From NCBI GenBank assembly GCA_032654645.1, contig JAULAW010000003.1, positions 372,001 to 436,000 on the forward strand: a DNA stretch of 64,000 bases, written 5' to 3'. Under the pieces are notes generated by a model. The model was not told the DNA's origin, ran no database searches, and saw only the letters and a list, made by a program, of their open reading frames with translations. This DNA comes from CAITJF01 sp032654645. Its GTDB lineage: Bacteria > Pseudomonadota > Gammaproteobacteria > Burkholderiales > Gallionellaceae. Below, one piece after another: positions 1 to 6,407 of this stretch; the stretch's first letter is position 1, and each line of letters opens with the position of its first letter. The position numbers were made by a program, and so were the translations under genes.

Positions 1-219
1 GGAGTGGAACAGGACATGCCGGGCGCGACGCTGGAAGACCGGATACATGCCTGCGAACAGCGCGCCATCCTGATCTCCCTGCGCAACCTGATGACCTTCC
101 CGTGGGTGCGCGAGCGCGTCGAGAGCGGCGCACTCACTTTGCATGGCTGGTACTTCGACATCAAGCACGGCCGGTTGCTCCGCTATAATGCGGGCATCGG
201 CGCGTTCGAAGCTTTGTAG
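1..219 (+). CDS. Beta-carbonic anhydrase, C-terminal part (5' end outside window)
   Basis: The reading frame is open from the first base and stops at 217-219, leaving about the last 72 residues. The end resembles the C-terminus of beta-class carbonic anhydrases: a helix with NLMTFPWVRERV, then LTLHGWYFDIKHGRLLRYN, the usual closing strand of the family. These zinc enzymes interconvert CO2 and bicarbonate in the cytoplasm. The zinc ligands (Cys, His, Cys) lie upstream of the window, so activity cannot be judged. GTG at 4 is not a start; it is an internal Val codon. Confidence 0.85.
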   Translation, partial: GVEQDMPGATLEDRIHACEQRAILISLRNLMTFPWVRERVESGALTLHGWYFDIKHGRLLRYNAGIGAFEAL

Positions 220-277
220 TTAACGCGAACGCCGCGTTGCGGTTGCCCGCAAACGTGGATATTTGAGGCTCCCAATA

Positions 278-784
278 ATGAATAGATTAAGGAATTTACT
301 GACCATTGGAGTTGCGTGCCTTGCCTGCGCAGCCTTTCCCGCAACCGGTTGGGCGCAAGCTGCGCCATGCGAGAAGAATTTCACGGTCAAGGAAGGCCTT
401 CTTGACAGAAAAATTTACAAGACATGGCAAGACATGCTGGCGCTCACACAGCAAATGATTTTCAATCGCACTTATGCCTACCTGGTGAAAGATGGCTGGG
501 TGATCAACCTGACGGACAAGGAAGCTGGAATAATTTCTGTATCGCAAGCGGGGGATTCACCCGTCGGGGCGGGAAAAGTGGCAAACCTGAATATTCTTAT
601 CGAGAATGCAGGTAATTATTTTGGTGGATTGCCCAGCGGGAGAGGAGTGCCTGGCGGGTACCGGCTCACAATGGTTTTTTCAGTACCCGGCGGGCTTCAT
701 GCACAAGAAGAGATGGTGCGGAAAACCTTCTGCGATGCCTTGGCGGAAATCAAATACGGGACTTATGGAGCTACAGCTAAATGA
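278..784 (+). CDS. Secreted hypothetical protein
   Basis: An open frame of 168 residues from ATG 278. That start has a GAGG at 265-268 at good spacing and begins a clean signal peptide (MNRLRN, hydrophobic core, cleavage probably after GWAQA), whereas the TTG at 263 has neither. The mature part contains two cysteines (near its start and near its end) that could form a disulfide, and a Gly-rich stretch around residues 120-135. I do not recognise the family. It follows the carbonic anhydrase gene by about 60 bases and is followed by a long stretch without a clear gene, so it is probably monocistronic. Export to the periplasm is inferred from the leader only. Confidence 0.6.
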   Translation: MNRLRNLLTIGVACLACAAFPATGWAQAAPCEKNFTVKEGLLDRKIYKTWQDMLALTQQMIFNRTYAYLVKDGWVINLTDKEAGIISVSQAGDSPVGAGKVANLNILIENAGNYFGGLPSGRGVPGGYRLTMVFSVPGGLHAQEEMVRKTFCDALAEIKYGTYGATAK

Positions 785-1217
785 CAGCCCAGACAGGCTA
801 ATTTGTAGTATCGCGATTTGATCTGGCAATGGCTGTCAGATCGTCAGTATCTTAAAGCAGCCCCGACAATCTGCCATTTATCCAAATCGTTCATTAGTCC
901 GTCTTCCTGCCTGCACCTGCAAGGGGTCGCTTTGCAGGCGACTTGCAACCAGCCAGAGGCAGGGCAAGATCGTCGCCGCCGTGGTTGTAAGCGGCTGAAG
1001 CTGCAACAATACACGCAGCGCGGGAATGACGCAGTTTTGTGCTAATGAGCTATTTTGGATTAACGGAACTTGGTGAGAAGCAGCAGTTTCTTGCTACGGC
1101 CATTACGAAGGCGCGTCGCGCGCTCATTTGTTTAATCCCATTCCTTTGTTTAGTCCCATTCCTTGGTTCCTATAACATTCGCAAATTGACTTCATATGGC
1201 GTGGCTTGGTTTTAACA
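785..1217 (+). other. Stretch without a convincing gene
   Basis: About 430 bases. The longer frames here have no recognisable protein features. A 56-codon frame at 1045-1215 ends just before the HsdR fragment and is partly hydrophobic (ALICLIPFLCLVPF), but its hydrophobic core is created by the 18-bp tandem repeat at 1127-1162, so I do not call it a gene. The HsdR fragment starts 3 bases after its stop. Confidence 0.5.
1127..1162 (+). repeat. 18-bp tandem duplication
   Basis: Two adjacent 18-base copies (1127-1144 and 1145-1162) that differ at one base: tttgtttaatcccattcc and tttgtttagtcccattcc. It lies upstream of a truncated hsdR start and may be a slippage product. Confidence 0.8.
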
Positions 1218-1511
1218 ATGACTGAAAACCAGAACCCCGAGCAGAAGGCCCGTGACAACATCGACGCACTGCTGAAGCAGGCGGGGTGGGTCGTTCATCA
1301 TGCCAAGAAGATTGGCCTGAATGCTAGTTTAGGTATCGCTGTTCGCGAATACCAGACCGATGTTGGCCCGGCTGACTATGCCTTGTTTGTAGATAAAAAA
1401 GCGCTTGGCATCATTGAGGCCAAGAAGGAAAAACTTGACCACAAGATCACAGAGGTTGAACCACAGACCGCAGGCTACGCAGCCGCCAAGCTGAAGTGGG
1501 TCAACAACTGA
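1218..1511 (+). pseudogene. Type I restriction enzyme R subunit, N-terminal fragment
   Basis: A 97-residue frame starting MTENQNPEQKARDNIDALL. It matches the start of HsdR proteins of the EcoKI/EcoEI kind: the KAR.NID..L..AGW opening, then an endonuclease-like core with VGPADYALFVDKKALGIIEAKK, where the Asp and the E-A-K give the PD-(D/E)XK signature. The frame stops after about 97 residues where a full HsdR has over 700, with no helicase motifs downstream, so this is a relic. It is unlike the complete HsdR at 36668, so it comes from a second, lost restriction system. ATG 1218 was preferred over TTG 1206. Confidence 0.7.
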
Positions 1512-1576
1512 TAAAAAAGAGTGATGATTTTGATGACCCATTGCCGGATAGCTTTTGGTTAGAAGGAAAAATATGA
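1511..1576 (+). pseudogene. Antitoxin C-terminal remnant (Phd/VapB-like)
   Basis: The frame ending at 1574-1576 reads KKSDDFDDPLPDSFWLEGKI. The sequence LPDSFW is a common ending of antitoxins that accompany PIN-domain toxins. The stop overlaps the ATG of the next frame (ATATGA at 1571-1576), the usual translational coupling of an antitoxin-toxin pair. The upstream part is missing: the DNA switches directly from the HsdR fragment. Confidence 0.5.
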
Positions 1577-1728
1577 AGTTATTTAAAGACACGCATATTT
1601 TTCTTTGGATGAATGGAGAGAGCTCGAAATTATCCGAGCGTTTTATAGCGCTTAGCCGTTCCGGCGAACATGATTTTTATCTCAGTGTTGCGTCTGTGTG
1701 GGAAATACTTACGTGCAAACCTTTGTAG
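1573..1728 (+). pseudogene. PIN-domain toxin (VapC-like), 5' part
   Basis: From ATG 1573 the frame gives 51 residues. KDTHIFLW contains the first catalytic Asp of the PIN domain, and SVASVWEIL contains the conserved Glu of helix 3. These RNases act on RNA and are held inactive by the adjacent antitoxin. The frame then enters a palindromic repeat at about 1723 and stops at 1726-1728, so the remaining acidic residues are lost from this frame. A matching C-terminal remnant is found beyond the repeat. Confidence 0.65.
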
Positions 1729-1772
1729 GTCGGGCTTTAGCCCGACATGTCGGGTTGAAACCCGACCTACAA
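1723..1772. repeat. Palindromic two-hairpin repeat inside the toxin gene
   Basis: A 50-base near-perfect inverted repeat. The outer arms are TTGTAGGTCGGG and CCCGACCTACAA. Inside are two small hairpins, TCGGGCTTTAGCCCGA and TCGGGTTGAAACCCGA. Two hairpins inside one palindrome is the same plan as the REP-like elements in the restriction genes at 28-38 kb, but the sequence is a different family. It separates the two halves of the PIN toxin. Confidence 0.85.
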
Positions 1773-1823
1773 TGCCGCTTTGGCTGTTCGCATAAATTCC
1801 AGACAGTGTGCAACACTACACTA

Positions 1824-1922
1824 GAAAGCGACATTCAATTACTGCCGATTGAGTTATCGCACATCGGTTATTTAGAACATAGCCTTTTCAAAAGCAACCC
1901 GGCCATCACAAAGCAGCCTTGA
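1824..1922 (+). pseudogene. PIN-domain toxin, 3' remnant
   Basis: A frame reading ESDIQLLPIELSHIGYLEH. This resembles the region of VapC-type toxins just before the DPFDR-like motif (typically ...LLPI...HA..V..LP.HH.DPFDR). After EH the sequence degenerates and stops at 1920-1922 without the DPF motif. It is in another frame than the 5' part at 1573. Confidence 0.45.
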
Positions 1923-1941
1923 GACGTGATGCCCAAAGGAA

Positions 1942-2013
1942 AGCCGTGTGCGTTAATAGCGCATGCACGGTTTGATGAGGGAGCGCAGGTGAAAGCTTGC
2001 TCTCTACGCTACC
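1942..2013 (+). ncRNA. Group II intron relic: domains V and VI
   Basis: The segment 1942-1973 folds as a domain V-like hairpin: lower stem AGCCGTG pairing with CACGGTT, a TG bulge, and upper stem TGCG pairing with CGCA. The AGC triad is at its 5' base. It is followed by a domain VI-like hairpin (AGGGAGC pairing with GCTCTCT) with an adenosine in CTAC near the 3' end, where a branch point would be. No reverse transcriptase gene or domains I-IV lie upstream, so only the intron tail remains. The call rests on pattern and pairing only. Confidence 0.55.
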
Positions 2014-2057
2014 GAATTATTATTGGGGGAGGTTTTGACTTTTCCAACCCCCTTTCT

Positions 2058-2360
2058 TTACTTCTGGCGGTCAGGGTGGCTTGAGAGAAGAATATTTGCC
2101 ATTTCATCATTGGTGAGGAATGCGCCGTCCGGAGAGGAATGAAGCTGTTCGATTTTATCTCCATCTTTCTTGTAATTGACGACTTTGTTTATGACTTCGA
2201 TGCATTCTTTCAACGCTTTTTCTGCACTTTCAAAACAGGTGCCGACGGTAAACGCGGTGATGCTCATTAGGACAAATATTTTTTGATCTTCATCGGCGCA
2301 TATGGCTATATAAAGAGGAATTTTCGACGTTGTATTGACCCTGATTAATTGGCTTTGCAT
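2058..2360 (-). CDS. Hypothetical protein, 100 residues
   Basis: A minus-strand frame starting MQSQLIRVNTTSKIPLYIA. ATG at 2358-2360 has a good Shine-Dalgarno sequence (CAGGGA) six bases upstream, which is the main reason to accept it. The protein is acidic and soluble-looking, with a central helix rich in Glu and Lys (ESAEKALKECIEVINKVV). I recognise no family. It is divergent from uppP, with about 137 bases between the two starts. Confidence 0.5.
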   Translation of the reverse strand: MQSQLIRVNTTSKIPLYIAICADEDQKIFVLMSITAFTVGTCFESAEKALKECIEVINKVVNYKKDGDKIEQLHSSPDGAFLTNDEMANILLSSHPDRQK

Positions 2361-2468
2361 GTTATTCCCTGATTGTTATCCAGCAGACGCGCCGCACTAT
2401 ACTATAAAATTGGGGAGTGTTATTTTTTTCCATCGGTGCATACAGCCTGATTCTCTGCCGGGTGTAGG

Positions 2469-2474
2469 TATAAT
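2469..2474 (+). promoter_or_regulatory. Probable -10 box of uppP
   Basis: A perfect TATAAT lies 24 bases before the uppP start codon. The region 17 bases further upstream has only a weak match to a -35 box, so the assignment is tentative. Confidence 0.35.
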
Positions 2475-2497
2475 CGCGGCTTGATTTCAGGAAGACT

Positions 2498-3322
2498 ATG
2501 GATACCATTCTGCTGCTTAAAGCCGCCATTCTTGGCATCGTCGAAGGCCTTACCGAATTTCTGCCTATTTCCAGCACCGGCCATTTGATTCTGGCGGGCG
2601 ATCTGCTCGACTTCAACGACGAGAAAGGCAAGGTATTCGAGATCGTGATTCAGTTCGCCGCGATTCTGGCGGTATGCTGGGAATACCGCGCGAAAATTTT
2701 ATCAGTAGTCTGTGGCTTGCCGCGCGAGCAGGCGGCGCAGCGCTTTGCGGCCAATCTCGTCGTCGCCTTCATGCCTGCCGCTGTGTTGGGGCTGCTGTTC
2801 GCCAGCAAGATAAAACAGTATTTATTTGCGCCGGTGCCGGTGGCGATGGCTTTTATTGTAGGTGGGCTATTCATCCTGTGGGCGGAAAAACGCGACCACA
2901 AAATCACCGTCAAATCAGTGGACGACATGGGCTGGAAAGATGCGCTGAAGGTGGGCTGCGCGCAGGCGCTGGCGCTGATTCCCGGTACGTCACGTTCCGG
3001 CGCTACGATTATCGGCGGGCTGTTCTTCGGGTTGTCGCGTAAAGCTGCGACAGAGTTTTCTTTTTTCCTCGCCATTCCCACGCTATTTGCCGCGACAGTT
3101 TATGAGGTCGTCAAATACCGCCACCTGTTCCATGCGGAAGACACCGGCATGTTTGTTGCGGGCGGCATCACTTCGTTCGTCAGCGCCTTCCTGTGCGTGC
3201 GCTGGCTGCTGCGCTTCATCAGCCACCATGATTTTACGGTGTTTGCATGGTACCGCATCGCGTTCGGGCTGGTGGTGCTGGGTACGGCATACAGCGGTGT
3301 GGTGAGTTGGTCGGCGGCATAA
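2498..3322 (+). CDS. uppP: Undecaprenyl-diphosphatase UppP/BacA
   Basis: This 274-residue polytopic membrane protein matches the BacA family along its whole length. EGLTEFLPISSTGHLI near residues 16-31 is the first catalytic motif, and PGTSRSGATI around residues 163-172 is the second, with the conserved Ser and Arg. The enzyme removes one phosphate from undecaprenyl diphosphate on the outer side of the cytoplasmic membrane, recycling the lipid carrier for peptidoglycan and O-antigen synthesis; extra copies give bacitracin resistance. The start MDTILLLKAAILGI is the family's usual start. It is followed by acylphosphatase about 100 bases later; they may be co-transcribed. Confidence 0.97.
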   Translation: MDTILLLKAAILGIVEGLTEFLPISSTGHLILAGDLLDFNDEKGKVFEIVIQFAAILAVCWEYRAKILSVVCGLPREQAAQRFAANLVVAFMPAAVLGLLFASKIKQYLFAPVPVAMAFIVGGLFILWAEKRDHKITVKSVDDMGWKDALKVGCAQALALIPGTSRSGATIIGGLFFGLSRKAATEFSFFLAIPTLFAATVYEVVKYRHLFHAEDTGMFVAGGITSFVSAFLCVRWLLRFISHHDFTVFAWYRIAFGLVVLGTAYSGVVSWSAA

Positions 3323-3420
3323 TTCGGTGAGGTAACCCCCGCGTCTCTGCCGCATGCCATTTAACAGTTAGCGATGTAACGGAGTGTCACTCCGCTCGCG
3401 AACTATTGCAGGCTAAAAAT

Positions 3421-3711
3421 ATGTCCAGTTTTCCGAAAATTCCCATAATAACCCTACGCCTCGTGATTCATGGCTGCGTGCAAGGTGTATGTTTTCGCGA
3501 CTCGATGCGCCTCGAAGCGCAAAGGCTGGGGGTCGCTGGCTGGGTGCGGAACCGCAGCGATGGCTCGGTGGAAGCCGAGGTGCATGGCAATTCTGCCGAT
3601 GTGGATGCCATCGTGCGCTGGGCGAAGCATGGCCCGGAGCTCGCGCAGGTGGAACGGGTCGATGTCGAGCGGGGTGATGGCTGTTACACCAACTTCGAAG
3701 TCATCAGGTAA
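3421..3711 (+). CDS. acyP: Acylphosphatase
   Basis: A protein of 96 residues with the complete acylphosphatase fold. VIHGCVQGVCFRDSM holds the phosphate-binding loop with the catalytic Arg, and GVAGWVRNRSDGSVEAEVHG holds the catalytic Asn and the signature strand. It hydrolyses carboxyl-phosphate bonds such as acetyl phosphate or 1,3-bisphosphoglycerate in the cytoplasm. ATG 3421 was chosen because it gives the usual family length. TTG 3406 would only add five residues. Confidence 0.93.
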   Translation: MSSFPKIPIITLRLVIHGCVQGVCFRDSMRLEAQRLGVAGWVRNRSDGSVEAEVHGNSADVDAIVRWAKHGPELAQVERVDVERGDGCYTNFEVIR

Positions 3712-3913
3712 TCATGAATCATGAACGATTAACTCCACTGGACGTATTTTGATGTGGCGACGGAAACATGAGCGCCCGTGCAGTGGAGTAAACCCAGTAA
3801 CAAAAAATCTCGTTGGCTGATCCAAGTCGTGCCAGGATCGTCAGCTACCTCCAGCATTCCCTCTTGTTGCCGCGCCCGCGTGAATCCAATATGTACACTT
3901 GACAATCCACAAG

Positions 3914-3923
3914 CTTCCTGTGA
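3914..3923. repeat. Target-site duplication, left copy
   Basis: The 10-mer cttcctgtga directly precedes the left end of the ISAs1-like element and is repeated exactly at 5831-5840 after its right end. The length fits the 8-10 bp duplications of the ISAs1 family. Confidence 0.9.
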
Positions 3924-4016
3924 CAGGGTGAATTTGTCCTCCCTATAAATTCTCAACGGATTAAGCGGTTAATTGTTTTTCTGGACATTCACGCCCAGCT
4001 CGCGTATAAAGCATGA

Positions 4017-5090
4017 ATGCAAGCCAATCTACAAGCATTGAGCGTCCGTCTCGTGAGCAAGAGCGAAGAAGCTCGCTATCGGGAACTGATGCAGCAACAC
4101 CACTACTTGGGTGATCTGGCCAAGATCGGCCACACGCTCTGGTATGTCGCCACCCATGAAGATGAATGGGCGGCATTGCTGAGCTTCTCAGCCTCAGCAT
4201 GGAAGTGCGGTGTCCGTGACCGTTGGATTGGCTGGGATTTCCGTCACCAATTTGATCGTCTGAGTTTAATCGCCAACAACAGCCGTTTCCTGATTCTGCC
4301 CGAGTGGCACTTCCCCAATCTGGGTTCCAAAGCGCTGTCATTGTGCCACCAGCGAATTGCCGGGGACTGGCAAGAACGTTTTGGTCAGCCTTTGCTCTTG
4401 CTGGAAACCTTCGTTGATCCGGCGCGCTTCCACGGCACGGTCTATCGTGCCGCGAACTGGGCTTGCCTGGGGCTGACGCAGGGGTTCCGCCGCACCCGCG
4501 AGGGCTACAGCGCGGATGCCAAATCGCCCAAGCTGGTCTTTGTCCTCCCCGTGCAACGTGATGCGCGGGACCAGCTCTCCCGCCCCGTCCTTGACCCTGT
4601 TTATCGTACCGGAGCACCCAAGATCATGCTGACTGCCGAACAGATGCGCACGCTGCCCGACTTCTTTGACGGCATCCCCGATCCGCGCCGCGCCGAAGGT
4701 CGGCGTCATCGGCTCTGTGTTGTGCTCGGCATCGCTGCGGGCGCAACCCTGTGCGGCATGCGCGGCTACAAGGCTATCGCCGCGTGGGCGAAAGACCTTA
4801 AACCCAAGGCACGCGAACGCTTCGGCTGCCGCCACATACAGAAACGCTATGTCGTCCCCAGCGAGTCCATCTTCCGCGATGTGCTGGTGCGGGTCGACCC
4901 GGCCAAACTCGACCTCGCCCTGCAACAGTGGAATGCGGCCTTCGGAGAGGAAGACCAAAGCCTCGCCATCGATGGCAAGACGATGTGCAACGCGATCGAC
5001 GAGGCGGGGCAGCAAACCCACATCATGAGCGTGGTCGGGCATGAGACCGCCTTGTGCGTTACCCAAAAAAAGTCGGCGCCTTGCCCGTAG
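4017..5090 (+). CDS. ISAs1-family transposase, first frame, with N-terminal DruA-like (DUF4338) domain
   Basis: 357 residues. Residues about 1-190 resemble the DUF4338 domain of Druantia protein DruA: IGWDFRHQFDRL, NNSRFLILPEWHFPNLGS, DWQERFGQPLLLLETFVD and GTVYRAANWACLGLTQG. Residues about 200-350 are the ISAs1/H-repeat transposase N-terminus: LPDFFDGIPDPRR, then RGYKAIAAWA, then the first DDE Asp in SLAIDGKTM. The frame ends 18 bases after the slippery run at 5065-5071, and the rest of the transposase continues in the -1 frame. ATG 4017 gives the full DruA-like start. The function of the extra domain in a transposase is unknown; a role in DNA end recognition or target choice is only a guess. 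Confidence 0.85.
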   Translation: MQANLQALSVRLVSKSEEARYRELMQQHHYLGDLAKIGHTLWYVATHEDEWAALLSFSASAWKCGVRDRWIGWDFRHQFDRLSLIANNSRFLILPEWHFPNLGSKALSLCHQRIAGDWQERFGQPLLLLETFVDPARFHGTVYRAANWACLGLTQGFRRTREGYSADAKSPKLVFVLPVQRDARDQLSRPVLDPVYRTGAPKIMLTAEQMRTLPDFFDGIPDPRRAEGRRHRLCVVLGIAAGATLCGMRGYKAIAAWAKDLKPKARERFGCRHIQKRYVVPSESIFRDVLVRVDPAKLDLALQQWNAAFGEEDQSLAIDGKTMCNAIDEAGQQTHIMSVVGHETALCVTQKKSAPCP

Positions 5091-5803
5091 CGGGCAGCGA
5101 TGAAACTAAACAAACCAATGAAATCGGGATGTTCGTTCCGCTGCTGGACGGGATCAATATTCTGGGCAAAGACATCACCGCCGATGCACTGCTGACGCAA
5201 CGCAAACTGGCCGCGTATCTGGTGCAACGCGGGGCGCATTACCACTTCACCGTCAAAGGCAACCAGGCAACGCTCCGGTCCGACATCGCTCTATTGTTCC
5301 AGAACCGGAAAGAGCCGGATTTCGTCGAAGTCTCTCCGCCCGTGCATGGGCGAATCGAGACCCGGCGTATCTGGTGCAGCACCGCGCTCAATGCCTACCT
5401 GGATTTCCCGCATGTCGGGCAAGTCTTCCTGATCGAGCGGGAGGCCGTATACAAAAAAAGCGGGAAGATCACTGCAGAGGTCGCTTTGGGGATGACCAGC
5501 CGCCCCCCAGAACAAGCCAGCCCGCAGCGCATCCTTGAAATCAATCGCGGGCACTGGACGATTGAGAACCGCTGCCACTATGTCATCGATTGGAATTTCG
5601 ATGAAGATCGTTGCCGTATCCGCACAGGCTACGGCCCGGAGAATATCTCCCGGCTACGCCGCTTCGCCGTCGGCGTCATCCAGTTCATCTCTGATGGCAA
5701 ATCCAGCGTCGCCCAGAAGATGCAACAGTTGAACCGAAATACCCGCTTGGTCTTCGACTATCTGCGCATGACAAATAATTCAACTCACCGCAGCTTGACT
5801 TGA
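5054..5803 (+). CDS. ISAs1-family transposase, second frame (catalytic C-terminal half)
   Basis: The frame continues the transposase exactly where the first frame leaves it. PKKVGALPVAGSDETKQTNEI follows the ISAs1 consensus around the second acidic residue region, and INRGHWTIENRCHYVIDWNF contains the conserved Glu of the DDE triad with the Y-R/E-type signature of the family. It has no start with a Shine-Dalgarno sequence; GTG 5054 is only the first possible codon. Expression therefore depends on a -1 frameshift from the upstream frame, or the split is a one-base deletion that kills the element. Confidence 0.85.
   Translation: MRYPKKVGALPVAGSDETKQTNEIGMFVPLLDGINILGKDITADALLTQRKLAAYLVQRGAHYHFTVKGNQATLRSDIALLFQNRKEPDFVEVSPPVHGRIETRRIWCSTALNAYLDFPHVGQVFLIEREAVYKKSGKITAEVALGMTSRPPEQASPQRILEINRGHWTIENRCHYVIDWNFDEDRCRIRTGYGPENISRLRRFAVGVIQFISDGKSSVAQKMQQLNRNTRLVFDYLRMTNNSTHRSLT
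5065..5096 (+). promoter_or_regulatory. Possible programmed -1 frameshift site
   Basis: In the first transposase frame the run of seven A plus G reads A AAA AAG, the same slippery heptamer as in E. coli dnaX. A -1 slip joins the two frames into a normal ISAs1 sequence (TQ-KK-VGALP). Nine bases downstream there is a perfect 6-bp hairpin, TGCCCG TAG CGGGCA (5082-5096), whose loop contains the stop codon of the first frame. A chance one-base deletion gives the same picture. Confidence 0.45.
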
Positions 5804-5830
5804 TTTCAGAGAGAGAACAAATTTACCGTG

Positions 5831-5840
5831 CTTCCTGTGA
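5831..5840. repeat. Target-site duplication, right copy
   Basis: The 10-mer cttcctgtga, identical to 3914-3923. Confidence 0.9.
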
Positions 5841-5879
5841 GTGAGTGGCTATAGATTCGACCTGATCGTGATAGTATTG

Positions 5880-6175
5880 ATAACAACTGGCCGGTCGGGG
5901 TGGGTGAGGCATACGTGGGCTGCAAGACTCGGGTGAGGAATGTGGTGTTAATCACAAAGTGATCGTGGCCGGTGCTGTCGAAGCTCGCATGAAGGTGTTG
6001 AAGAGTTCCAAGCGGACGATTAATGACGCCAGATTGGCTACAAGTACTCAAGGATTGCAGTGCAAAACTCCTGAAATGTTTGTCATCGAACGCGTTGAAC
6101 CGCAGTTATATTTATACTGACTGGTGGGCATTTACATTTGGCTGGACGGGCCGGGTTACGATCACAAGCCGGTGT
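5880..6175 (+). pseudogene. Decayed IS1595 (ISXO2-like) transposase
   Basis: Short pieces of the family can be read in changing frames: VGEAYVGCKT for the VDETYVGGK motif (5898-5935), HKVIVAGAVEAR (5953-5990), VEPQLYLY for the strand before the second Asp (6091-6115), and GPGYDHKPV near the end (6147-6173). Stops and frameshifts separate them, so the gene is dead. The rest of 5841-6407 holds no gene I can support. Confidence 0.55.
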
Positions 6176-6407
6176 TTTCGACTGCGATTCGGGGCAGCAG
6201 ATTAGGCTCTGGCAATGATTCACCTCGTTATTTGATAGTAAGATAAAGCGCCTATCGCTGAGGTTGGTGTTTAAAACGCTGCCAGTGTCCTGCTCAGATA
6301 TCGATATTGCGACTCATTTGAATTTCTAGAGTTTCACAAGATATAATGACAACAGTAAGCGGTCAGAATGGCTCGATTTATTTCGAAATATTTCTAGAGG
6401 TGGCTGG

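Larger units (their letters stand above)
3924..5830 (+). mobile_element. ISAs1-like insertion sequence with a DruA-domain transposase
   Basis: The ends are imperfect 21-base inverted repeats: CAGGGTGAATTTGTCCTCCCT at 3924 and the complement of 5810-5830, which agree at 16 positions. Both ends are flanked by the same 10-bp duplication (cttcctgtga), so the 1907-bp element is a defined, probably fairly recent insertion. It carries one transposase split into two frames at a run of seven A residues. The flanking sequence on the right is a degenerate IS1595-type transposase. No further gene is carried. Confidence 0.92.

Noticed and set aside
818..1045. 75-codon open frame after the first hypothetical protein
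   Set aside because: No Shine-Dalgarno, no recognisable motif, unusual composition; likely chance.
3729..3956. Minus-strand 75-codon frame before the ISAs1-like element
   Set aside because: It begins inside the inserted element and ends in flanking DNA, so it spans the insertion junction and cannot be an old gene.
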